From: Klebsormidium nitens
Lineage: Eukaryota; Streptophyta; Klebsormidiophyceae; Klebsormidiales; Klebsormidiaceae
Assembly: GCA_000708835.1 (NCBI GenBank)
Contig: DF237090.1
Coordinates: 27,753-91,752 of the forward strand
Direction of reading: 5' to 3'
Length of the DNA: 64,000 nt
Shown: positions 23,301-34,197 of the stretch, one piece after another
Layout of the letters: the number at the start of each line of letters is the position of its first letter
Numbering within the stretch: position 1 is the first letter of the stretch
The notes under the pieces: model-generated
Database searches by the model: none
What the model saw: only the letters and a program-made list of their open reading frames with translations
Told to the model about the DNA's origin: nothing
Program-made: the position numbers and the translations under genes

Positions 23301-25369
23301 CCTCGTTCTCTGCTGGCTCCGCCACCCTAGCAACTCTGCGGCGGCGTTCGCGGCGCCGGGCCTCTCTCCCCCCGCCCGCAGTGGGGGCGGCTGCCGTACC
23401 CGGCTGGAAGCCCGTTGAGAGGAGGGTGCGCAGGGAGACGGCGGCGCTGCGAAGAGCGGACACTGCGCCTGACGGATGGAAGTCGGGGGAGAAGACTGGG
23501 CCGTGCGTGCTGTGGGTGCTGCTGTCCTCTTCGTCGTCAGATTCTATAAGGAAGAAGGGACGTATGACCTTGGGTTTGACCATCACAAATGAGTGTTGCG
23601 AGCAATGAAGCAACGGCCTGTGCCGGAGGTGATGGAAGAAATGGCGGTGTGCATGTTGGACGCTATGGTTTCGACGACCAGCAACTGTCAGAGGTTTGTT
23701 CAAATCTACAAGGGGGGCAACAATCAAACACCTCAAAGTAAAAGGGATTCGTACAGGTGGCAGACGACTGCCTATACCACATAACAATGCTGGAAACATT
23801 GATCTGCCAAAGAGCCGCCCAGACTCATCAGAAGAGGGGGCAGCGCTGAAAGATGTAATGCAGCATAGAATTGCACCTCCAACTGATCTTCTGATACTGG
23901 ACGAGCAATGGGGCATCCCCACTTGCACATAGAGCAGAATATACTTGGGACGCCAGATCAGATCAATGACGATCTTCAGAAGGGTGAAAGGGCTGATAAA
24001 GTGGTCAACAGCAATCCAAAAGGAGACTGTTCAAGATCGAATATAAGAACATTCATTTGCACCGCCACTCGTCGGGACATTAACGGTGCAGTCTGTTTGA
24101 ATGCAGAATCACTTCTTTCAGAGAAAGTCATGAGGAAAGTGGACATGAACACTGAGGGTGATTTCAAATTTGAAAATCCAGTCAAGCAACTTAGGAGTTG
24201 ACCACTAGAAATGCTGGGTTTAATGGCAAGCCACAACCTTCCATCAAGTCAATTTCAGAAAAGAATTCTTATTTCTCTTGTCTGTCTTCGGTGCCAGTCA
24301 TAGCTTGATAGCAGGAAGATCTCACTTCTTTGTCTTTCCTCAATCTTAATAAACCCTTAGAAGACAGTGTTTACACCTCCAGCCCACTCAGGAATCCCCA
24401 ACATCCAACAGCATGCACTGTCTGACTTGACCCACCTGCATCGAGCAGGTCCGGAAGCTCATCCCAGTCCTGATCCTCGGTCGCAGGTCTCTCACTCGGG
24501 CTCCTGTGGAGATTAGAACGTCCAGAAGCAGCACTCGCTGTTAGGCCCTCTTGCTGGCCGCCATGGCCAGCCTCCGCAGAAGGGCTTGCGTCAGCAAACG
24601 AGTCACTGTCTGACATGTCAGAACCGAGCGCTGGAAGCGACTCCATTTCTGAATCAACATCCGAATCCATGTCTGACTCAGACTCCCCAACAAGGCCCGG
24701 TGGCTCATCATCTTCGTCCTCAGACTCGCTGAACGCCTCCGGGCCCAGCAATGCTGGTAAATTATCATCCTCAGAGCTACCTGCCGAAGGCAACCCGCTG
24801 TCATTCCCCGAGCTTGTCTCTAATTGACTCCCGGGGTAGCTAGTTTGTTCAACACCCGCAGTGGATGCGTGTTCCAAGGCCATGGGAGCGTTGGTTCCTG
24901 TGGATTGCTCGGGCTCAGCTGCAAGCAGAGTCTCTTCTGCAGAATGGTATGATTGTGAATCATTCTCAATGTTTGGAGAGGGCTCGCCCTGGTAGGACTC
25001 AAAGCCGTGACTGGCTGCCCCTCTATCACAGGCAGCTGCCTGACCCATTCCTGCAACAACTGGCCCCGGTTCTCCATGCCTCTGTTCATTCTGGGGGCAC
25101 GTCCCTTTCGCACTACCTTCCATTTCTACTTTGACAGCTTGCTTCTGCTCCAAAAAGCTGGTACCAGAGTCTGAAGCACCTTCAGTTTGCCTCGAATTTT
25201 CCTGGTTGCTAGAACTACTTAGCCTTTCAGGAAGCCCCGACCCATGCCTGGATAACTGGACCTCTTCCCCACGCTTGCTAGTTGGGTCTCTCAGAAGGGC
25301 GACTGCCAGGCCCACATGCGTTTGAGAAGTTGGCCCTCGCATATGGTGTGCTGCTCCGCCAGCATCCAT
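20377..25369 (-). CDS. RING-H2 E3 ubiquitin ligase with acidic Leu-Pro motif repeats
   Basis: Seven exons join in phase: 25369-24436, 23543-22936, 22486-22326, 21940-21867, 21327-21180, 20833-20697 and 20432-20377, about 705 residues. The first Met is [10 protein letters not shown]. The N-terminal two thirds is disordered and acidic, and carries repeated short motifs of the form Asp/Glu-x-Leu-Pro-x-Leu-Leu ([43 protein letters not shown]). A basic Arg/Ala-rich stretch follows. The C-terminus is a C3H2C3 RING: ESCSVCR, then [16 protein letters not shown] and [17 protein letters not shown], as in RNF126/RNF181-type ligases. The finger is split by an intron right after its first Cys pair. The last exon adds a 17-residue tail. 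Donors are gtgggt, gtgagg, gtaagc and gtaagt. The RING binds E2-ubiquitin; the substrate is unknown. No N-terminal zinc ribbon (BCA2-type) was seen. Confidence 0.88.
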
Positions 25370-26397
25370 GGATTTCAAGCGGGCAAGAAAGTGGCTACAT
25401 GGACACCCGCAGGCGGCCCCTCATGTCAAATGCAAAGCAACAAAGCAAGACACCATTGATGTGGCCAGAGTGCTCTCATCATGGAAGATTTCAACACGGG
25501 GGAAAGGCAGGAGAGGGGAAATGCGAACCCTCACCTAGGTAGCATTACGTAATACCGACGATTCAGTCAACAGCAAGCTATACCTCTAGCGGATTCTTCG
25601 GGTTGTGGACGTTATAGAGACAAACCGGCCTGTGGAGACGCAAGCTGACGAGCTTTTTGAGTACCCACCTCGAGCAGGTTTTCCATCACAGTCCCGGCCG
25701 CAGAAAGAGAGAAACTAAGATTAGGGTTTCGCACCACTGGCACCAGGACTCGAAGCTTTTCACAGTCACTGTTGGCAGTGTCATAGGGTATTCGCACCTA
25801 AAGGATTTCAACTATTCTTGTGGGTCTTTTCTTGCCGCTTTTTTTGTGAAAACAGCCAGAACAGGCAAGAAAAGACCGGTTATTCGCACCGGGCTGTAGT
25901 GTGCTCAATTCTTTTCTGCCCGGCCCAACAGCTATGATCTGACGGCTAGGAATGGCTTTGATTCCCGCACAGGACCGCAATCGGACGGCGTCGATGGTAT
26001 TCAAGCTCGACCGTACGCGGATGGATGGCATAAGCTATGTACCGCACAAGAACCGGCAAGAATAGCCGCCACAAGAAAAAGTTGCCTGTCAATTTTCTTG
26101 CGGCCGAAATGGACAGAATCGGCGAAAACTCGCAAGAAACCCGCGAGAAAAGAACAGATCGGCCGGGAAATGTTAGGTGCGAATACCCTATCAGCGGTTC
26201 CACAATTCACTTCCAGCACCTTCCTGGTTTCGCTTCTTTGCTGACAAGCGCTGAGACAGTCTGAGAGCTTATTTGGTCCGACTTGCCAGCTGATTCAATT
26301 GGAAACAGCGCAGCGCAGGCCAATCAGAGGAGCAACGGAAGAGCTTGGCACTTGCTGCTGTGTCCTTGAAGCAGTCAGCCTTATTGCTTGTGAAAGC
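25370..26397. promoter_or_regulatory. Shared upstream region of the RING gene and NBP35
   Basis: The RING gene and NBP35 are divergent, with 1.03 kb between start codons. About 40 percent of this is the inverted-repeat element at 25784-26190. The remaining flanks show no other recognisable feature. Confidence 0.45.
25784..26190. mobile_element. MITE-like non-autonomous DNA element with perfect terminal inverted repeats
   Basis: The left end GGGTATTCGCACCTAA (from 25786) is the exact reverse complement of the right end TTAGGTGCGAATACCC (to 26188). Both are flanked by TA, consistent with a TA target duplication as in Tc1/mariner or PIF-like elements. The body is 403 bp and has no transposase frame. 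Inside the left arm a perfect 14-bp inverted pair (GGTCTTTTCTTGCC and GGCAAGAAAAGACC) is followed by another TTATTCGCACCG, so the arm forms a nested hairpin. AAGAAAA and CAAGAAA motifs recur in the right arm. The element lies between the RING gene and NBP35, in both genes' upstream DNA. Confidence 0.82.
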
Positions 26398-29300
26398 ATG
26401 GGGCAGCCAAATGGAGATTCGCAACCGAAAGGGGACGTTCCGGAAGATGCCCCCGAGCGTGAGTCTGTCTTTCCTGGGTTTAAGTCCTGTTGACAGTTTG
26501 TTCTACAGCGCCTCTTTACAACTTGTGAGTTTGAAGGTGAATGACAAGCAAAATGGCTTCGGCTCACAGCATTGCCTTCACGGAAAAGGTGGTCGTGTGG
26601 TGACTGCAGCATGCTGGCAGTCCGACGGTGTTGAGTGCTTACCACCTCCTAATGATGCTTTTGTCAATTGCAGACTGTCCTGGGACTGAGTCCGAGCAGG
26701 CTGGCCAGGCTAGCGCCTGTGAGGGGTGCCCCAACCAGCAGATATGCGCGACAGCCCCAAAGGGCCCAGATCCTGGTAGGTTCCACCTTTTGTAGAGCTC
26801 TGACGAGGTTGGTGAGCCCTGATAAAGACGTCTTTCACACCGAACTTCTGAAATGTTGAATCATGATGATGGTGGTGGTGCAAGCTGTACGTGTTTGTGA
26901 GAGGTGGTGCAATTGGCAATTACGCATCAAGGCACCAAAGAAAAGCGTACAGTTTTCAAGAGAATAACTTTTAATTCTTGTCTACGTCGGTGGTGTGAGG
27001 GTCGTTCACACAAACATGTTGATTGCTCCTAAAGGTTACATACCTGCTTGTGGTGATTACTATCCTGGGTGTCTCTAGTTATCGTAGCGTTCCTGCCCTC
27101 CCGTCTACGTAATACCAGTTGTTAGACTCTGTGTGGCAAGGACACTATAGGCGTCTTGTAGCCCCCCTGGGTTTCATGTGGAGTCTTTGACCTTCTTGTT
27201 GCATGTTTTCTTCTTAGTTTGCTTTTGAGCTGTTTGTGTTCCCAAGATCACAATCAGAAAGGGCTGCATCCCCAAGTTGTATCGGACTTGCTCTCCAAGT
27301 GCTCCAAGTGCTCCAAGTGCTGAAAGAAGGGTCACCCGTCTGTCCGTGGTTTGCAGATCTTGCAGCGATAGAGGAACGGATGCGGACTGTCAAGCACAAG
27401 GTTCTGGTACTGTCTGGAAAGGGTGGGGTGGGGAAGAGCACCTTTGCAGCGCAGCTGTCTTTCGCACTAGCAGAGGCCGACAAGCAGGTAAGCATTTCTT
27501 GGTTGTAAAACATGCAGGGCTTTCAGGACCCTGTATGCGTAGCCCAATATTGGTGTCGCTATCAAAACTAGCGTCTCAGCCCTGATTATCTGATCCCTGA
27601 GCAACAGGATGAAACTAAGAAGCTTGAGTAAGATCCTCGGGGCAGTCCTCGAGAATGACTGTACTCGCAAAAATCTGAAGGCGCCTCAGTATTGTCTTGG
27701 GATTGTGTTTTGGGTCTTGCACTCTTGCAAGAGGACTTTGACGAGAACTTCTCCTAGCGTTTTCCAGCCTTGCTGAACTTTCTCCTTAGTTTGTTGTGGT
27801 TTTCTACCTGCACCTCCGTGGTGATTCTGCCCCGTCGGGCCAGTATGTCAGTTGCCGGGGACTAGGACAACAGTCATGTAGTGATTTCTTGACTTACATG
27901 CGTGGAAGTTCCCCCCTCCCGACAAGGCTCACCGATCTTTGGTTTCGCAGGTCGGCCTGTTGGACATTGACATTTGCGGCCCCAGCATACCCAAGATGCT
28001 GGGGCTGGAGGGCGAGGAGATTCACCAGAGCAACCTGGGGTGGTCACCAGTGTAAGGTTTCAATCCCCCTTGCTTCCAAAAACACTTTCTCCCTTTCAGC
28101 CTTTTGTCTGCTTCCAAACTTGGAAGAAGGCTTATGTCCTGAGATTGCAGTTGAGGTGAGCTTAGATATGAGAGAGTCCCTGCAGTGACCAAGAACATTC
28201 GTGATGCGTGGTACAATTGGCTGCAGGCTATCACGGGCAGCACCCGAGATAGCGTTCAGACCCTTGCTTTGACACGGAAGCGTCGATTAGGACTTTTCTC
28301 GTTTTACTTTCTCAGATCACATCAACTTGGCACGCTCGATTGCAGGTATGTTGAAGACAATCTGGGTGTCATGTCCATTGGCTTCATGCTGCCTGACCCG
28401 GACGAGGCGGTCGTTTGGAGGGGCCCCAGGTGAGCGGTTCGCCCACCCTTCTATGCATGAGTGTAGAAAAGTTGCGGTTGTCCGTTTCTTGTGCGTTGGC
28501 TGGGCTTTTCTATCAGGGCATTCCGCCTCTGTGAGTTGCTGTGTGCTGATTGCGAAAGCCTTGTGCGAGATACAGGGAGAATTTGCTCATTGTCAAGGTT
28601 TTTGTTTGCAATCATCCGACTGTAAGCAACTTCTAGAATGTATCTGTTCCTCGCACTCGATAGGAAAAGAGAGTTTTAAGCGGATTCTTTTTCTCATCTC
28701 GAGGTCATAGTGACGGGTCACTCCTTTACAAGCCGGTAGGGTGGTTTTCTCCATCTGCTGGTATCGCTCGCTTCGAGTGTAACGAATCAGAAGGCGGCAT
28801 TTGCTGACCGTTTCTTCTTGAGCTCTCAGGAAGAACGGCCTGATCAAGCAGTTTCTGAAGGACGTCTACTGGGGCGATCTGGACTACCTGGTCATCGACA
28901 GTGAGTCCGCTTTTACGTAGCTAGCGTCCCGTTTTCATGGGCTGAAATCGATAGGTCTCTCCTGAGGTTCCCTTCTTTCGGACTGACCAGTTTTGGTTCC
29001 GGTCCAAAGTTCAGCCCTTGCGTCCAATTCGAAGATGTTCGCGAATCAAGTTGGGGAAGCTTTTAAATAGGACAGGGCATGCTCGTCTAAATCAGGTCAG
29101 CAACGGAGCATTTCGGCAGTTGTCGTGCCAGGGGTGGTCACGCTTTACCGAGTAGGGGCGGTCTGAGTATGCGTTTAGTATTCGCCTCCCAGAACTTGCC
29201 AACCTCAGCCTTCTGTGTTCGGGGTTTCTTTCCTCTTCAATCAGCCGGTAAAGCTTTCACGGTCGCTCGTTCGGTATATGACCTGTAAACGTTTACGCTG

Positions 29301-32300
29301 TCCCTCTACTTGCCCCCAATGACGAACTTCGCCGCTGCTTCTAGTATCTGGTCATTGCTTTATCCTCCCTGTTGCATACAAAAGTCGTTGCTGCGACCAT
29401 TGGCCTGTTACACACAAAAGCTGTTGCTGCGGTCATGTGTGATACATAATTCCGTTCTGCTTTTTCGTGCATCTCCGAGTCGTTTTGCGCGTGCTTGCAG
29501 CGCCTCCGGGTACTTCGGACGAGCACATTTCGATGGCGCAGTTCCTCAAGGCGACGGGAGTGGACGGAGCGATTGTGGTCACGACGCCGCAAGAGGTGTC
29601 CATCATCGACGTTCGGAAAGAAATCAACTTTTGTAAAAAGGTGGGTCCGCGAAGATTCATTGAAGCAGAGCGGTAAAACAACTTGGAGTTTCACTGGTCT
29701 TGGTGCTTGCCGGGATGCGTTGAAGATTTGTGCGGTTGAACGCAGCCTGTACAGGCGCTTTACAAAGCTGCCTTCGATTTTAAAATGTTGGATGCATTGC
29801 CAGACGGGGCTTGCCTTCCCAAAGCTTGCGAAACCTCCCGGTGCTGCAAGAAGTTGTTGCGCTTCGTTTCCAAGAATCAACGGACGCACTTCGTAGGATC
29901 CCACAACGATTTTTAAGGGAGATTTCGGCTTCTGTTCTTGGCTGTGTCTAGGGAATCCTGTCGGTCGTTACATGTATTCGAGACATTGAACAGTCGAGGT
30001 GCCTTATTATGCAGGTCGGGATACGGGTCTTAGGCGTCGTTGAGAACATGAGCGGCTTCCAACAAAAGCTGGGCGCATTCACCTTCAGAAAAACCGGGCC
30101 GGACGGTCTGGAAGAGGATGTGACAGAAAAGGTGAGACCTGGTATACACAAAGAAGAAGTACTCTGTGGGCAAATTTGGTCGCTACGAAAGGGGTGGGAT
30201 CAAATGTTCGGGGGTGGGATCAAATGTTCGGCCTGGATTCAGAAGCTTGTTCGGCTTGGACTGGAAGGCTGCAAACGAAAGCCGAAAGCACGCCAAGCTT
30301 AGCTGCAACACGTTTGTGCCGCTCCTCCTTGCCTTCTGAACGCCAATCTATCCATCTATTTCTGTCTTTCGTCATTCACCCCGAAGTGAGCAACGCTTTG
30401 TTCCTGAGAGGTTGCTTCAAGGCCTGCAAGCTCTTTTGTTGGACGACTTCTTTCGAAGAGCAGCGAACATAGAGCTGACCCTTTGCCAGCTATTTTTGGA
30501 CTGCAATTAATCTGACGCTGTTGAAGTGGTTGGTTCTTGAATTCGATGACAGTGGCGGAGTTTCAACGAACCGCCAAAATCACCCCTCGCGAAGTGAACT
30601 CTTATTTGATTGAAACAGGTCAATTCCTTCTCGAACGACTCGCTTAGGAAGCCAACTTCCCATTAATATCAGCAGTTCTCAGCGTGTTTTACCTCTGCTC
30701 TTTCTGCAGGTCTTAGCTGAGATCCGAGCGGTCGCTCCGCACCTAGAAGGTCTGACGGTGAGTCTTGTAGTTACCGCTACTCGATGTATCACGGTTGCTT
30801 TTCAACGCTCTCAAGAATTCGTTCAACTGACTGCCCCACTGCCACGTTTGTGCGGCGTTCGCTTCTAAGCTGGCAACGTGCGTTGCCTCTGAGACGCAAA
30901 CTTTGAACATGCCGGCAAAGCGTCCCTTATTTGCCTCACCCGCTGCTTCAGGGCAAGAGGGACTGCCGTATGCGCTTCGTAGCTTCTTATGTAACGGTTT
31001 CAGCTCGCCACCTTTTCAACTCGGACCCGAGACCTAGTTCATGAACGTGTAGCGGCAGGCTCTGACCCGTTGGCTGAAGGATGCGCATCTCGATATTGAT
31101 TTGAGAGCTACCTGGTAGCCGTCGGCTCCAAGTACTAAGTCCACGTCGCTTCGCTCGCAGGCTTGCACGGAGATTTTACATGCGAGTGGTGGGGGCGCTG
31201 AAAAGATGGCCAGAGATCTGGGCGTTCCGTTTCTCGGTCGGATACCTCTGGATGCCACCCTAAGCAGGTGCGGCCGTTTACCTTTATAATTGCGCCCGTT
31301 TCACGCATTTTCATTGTCGCTGCACCTTTTCGCATTAAACCGCAGCGAGTAGTCCTTAGAGTTATGTCATCTGAAGTCGTGCAGAGCGAGTCTAGTAACC
31401 ATCGTCCTGTTCATCAAGGATCTTCGCGTGGTCCTACTGCCAATCCGTTTAATCCTTTAGAAAGTCCTATCATCTCGTCGTGGAGTACATCTTTCTCGCC
31501 GTCCTCTTAATTGGGGATCGAGGAACGTGCGACGGCTCTGTATCATGGATAAGCTTGCTCTCCGTCTTGAAGGTCTTCTCTGCGTAACCACTCTTACAAG
31601 CTAGAGTTGGCATTCAAGGTCCATGAACGTACGCTTCCATTCATGCGCCCCCCCAGTCATGCGGCCCCCTAGGCCCGTGCTACACCACCAGACAGCATCA
31701 GCGAACCAGTGCGAGGCTTGCTTTTGGGGCCTCCGCGTAAAAAATCGAGATTATGTTGCATATGTCGGTGGTCCGCACTGCTGTCTTTTGCTGACTTGCG
31801 CTATTGTGTGCAGAGCGGCTGAGGAGGGCCGCTCGTGCTTCACGGACTACAAGGATGCCCCGAGCTCCTTGGCTCTTAAAGCCGTGATAAAGAGTGAGTC
31901 CGTCTCGCCCGTGATTTGCTGCTGCGGTTCTTGGTCGTGTACCCAACCTAAAGCGCAGCGTGACTTCTTTCGGGATGCAACATCCCGAGCAAGGCCGTCC
32001 TCACCTCGAACACTTGATCCGACTTGCAAAACGAAGGTTTTTCTACGTGCCGGCTCCGCTAGACGCTTTGTTCGACTGATATTGGTTCCTGAATGCCGGC
32101 TGTTTAGCCAAACTTGTGGGCAAGGGGAGGCTTCGGAGCCCTGCTGGGCTCTTCACCATATAGCGGAGCCTAAAGAGACCACAGCAACTCGCAGTAGTCT
32201 ACCTTTGTGCTGGGTACTGGAAAAGAGAGCAAGCTCCGTAGGCTCGTTTTTCGCTCATGCTCAGATCTCTTTTCTCCTTTGCAGAGGTTTTGCAGACCGT

Positions 32301-32313
32301 CGAACAAGCGTGA
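26398..32313 (+). CDS. NBP35: Cytosolic Fe-S cluster assembly scaffold NBP35 (plant type)
   Basis: Twelve exons join in phase: 26398-26458, 26674-26775, 27357-27487, 27951-28051, 28346-28429, 28830-28900, 29501-29640, 30015-30131, 30710-30757, 31161-31267, 31814-31893 and 32285-32313, giving 356 residues. The N-terminal cluster motif C-x13-C-x2-C-x5-C is at residues 22, 36, 39 and 45 (HCPGTES ... [11 protein letters not shown]). The deviant Walker [10 protein letters not shown] is near residue 75. [38 protein letters not shown] and PPGTSDEH follow in family order. It is a P-loop ATPase that assembles and passes on Fe-S clusters in the cytosol. The C-terminal CPxC found in yeast and animals is absent: [13 protein letters not shown] has no Cys there. 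The gene loses phase nowhere. Residue VIDTPPGT has Thr where I recall Ala in plants. Confidence 0.96.
27293..27323. repeat. Short tandem CTCCAAGTG repeat
   Basis: Four near-perfect copies of the nonamer CTCCAAGTG lie in intron 2 of NBP35, ending about 35 bp before exon 3. Confidence 0.75.
30191..30230. repeat. Perfect tandem 20-mer in an NBP35 intron
   Basis: GGGGTGGGATCAAATGTTCG occurs twice in succession without mismatch, 60 bp after the exon 8 donor, so it is a recent duplication. Confidence 0.85.
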
Positions 32314-34197
32314 AGTATATGGAGGGGGACACTTTCGCTGTGCTCCAATAACGGGCAACTCGATAAATGGTACATAGTAAGTCTCCTTAGATTTATAGGT
32401 GTGCGTGCTACAACGACTCTAATAAAAAGCTTTCAGTTTTGCAGAGGCCTTACGTTACATTGTCAATCCCATTGGACGGTCGTCTCTGATGATGACCTGC
32501 TATTGGCCACATCCTTATGGCGCGCCATGTTTGTCATTGGGTCAGGTTGAGGTCATGAGCGTGGCATGAGCCATGAAACTAAGTCAACCAGTAGTTTCCA
32601 GAAGCTCGTAAATTGAACTGTGTGTTTTGAAGCAAACCTAGGTTAATCCAATGGGCTCCGCGTACCGTAGGAGCGAGAGATTGTATTTTTCGCATGCGAA
32701 AATGTTGCAGTTACGGGTTGCCAATGCCACATTCATTGGATGGTGTGCGCCTTTTTGGTCGGCCCGACGCTCTGATACATGTAAAGGTTTGCGGTCCTCG
32801 GGTTAGCGGGCCTCGACACGACTTGATGCCGAGCAGTGGCGCAAACCCCTACATAGGAGCACCAAGTCCATGTTCTCGGTTGCTGAAAAACCCACATATG
32901 AATGGCAGTTGCACACAAAGTCGAAGTAAGAAACAGGTCGACCAGCCTGAGCCCTTATGATGATCGGCAGTTGTTATAACCGCGTTGAACCCGTCTGTTG
33001 CAAAAGCAGATGGGAACAATCTCAGTAGTTGAGGTAATCAGCTACAGCTTGTGAATGCTTGACTATAGGGTGAATTGTAAGCATCCCGTCATATACCTAT
33101 TTGCGTACGTGTATCCACCTGCATCATGCCGACCGTCGGAATCTGTTGGTCGCTTGCAGACGACTTAGATGCGACTTGGATATCTGGTCTTCAGCGTGGC
33201 CAGTTGTGCAATTGCCGGTCTTGCATCCGACAAACGTGCCGCGCGCCCGGGCGCGCATTGCGATCAAGGATTTGTTAAGTTCGGCCACTTGATCGAGCAG
33301 CTGTGCCAAGAAAGAAGTTCCGGTTGCGCGGCCGCCCGCGCGTTGCATGAGCGGGGTTTAGTAAAAGATTTTGTGGTCCGGTCGCGAGCCTGCGAGTACG
33401 TCTACGGTACATACCGAGCCCGACGGTACGGTCGGATGATCCCTCTGTAGCAATTCTGTGCACTGCCGGTGGAGTGCTCAGTCTGGAAAGGTACAGCGAA
33501 CGCAACCGGCTGGGTCTTGTGGTCAAAGATCCGCATCTGTGGGGATTCTGTCTTGTCATCCTTTGGGCGCAGGACGAACTGACAAAGAACTGCAGCGGGA
33601 GTCCGGCCAGCAAGACGCCCGAGTGAACCTGGCCCGCGCTGACAGCGCACAGCTAACCTGATCAAGTGGACCAAGCTTCATAAGAAAGCGTAGAGAGCAC
33701 TTGAGTCAGTACCCTATGACTGCACCACGGTCTAAGGCTCACCGTGACCATTTGCGGCACTGGATTGCTAGATGTGACATTGAAGGTGTTTGTGCTGATT
33801 GAGTTCATGGATCAATCTAGGCCAGTGTCTTAGAAACCTACAAAAAGTTCACGGCCGCGCACGTTCAGTTGTCGTTATAGGTAATGACAAGGCCAGAGAT
33901 CTAGAGATTGTCGGACTTTTCTGGTAACAATGAAGTGCTCAGGCTTGCTTGCGATGGTGCTGGCACCAGCCACTGCACAAAAGCTCGTTTTTATCAGATC
34001 TCAGTTGCATGATTCTTGAAGCCGCAACAGCGGCTCCAGCACACCAACAAAATTGGCACAAGTCTGCCCGTATCCATTCTCCAATCTGCTCCAGCCCACA
34101 GGCCGTCTGCCAGCTGTCCTCTGACCAACACAAGGGCAGCTTAATTTACCTAAAGGTCACACCCACAAACACTAGTCATCCCAAAGCGCAAGTTTGA
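32314..34197. other. Intergenic region upstream of the first ARF gene
   Basis: No gene is supported. At 33426-33443 the 18-mer GTACGGTCGGATGATCCC occurs, which is repeated exactly at 36970-36987 upstream of the second ARF gene. A weaker match (GTGGAGTGC ... AAGGGTAC) follows each copy. The rest is AT-rich with short open frames only. Confidence 0.45.

Noticed and set aside
22961-23608. 215-codon plus-strand frame with long Ser runs
   Set aside because: It is the antisense of the acidic exon of the RING gene; Asp/Glu codons read backwards give Ser-rich frames.
24615-24827. Plus-strand Ser-rich frame
   Set aside because: It is the antisense shadow of the first exon of the RING gene.
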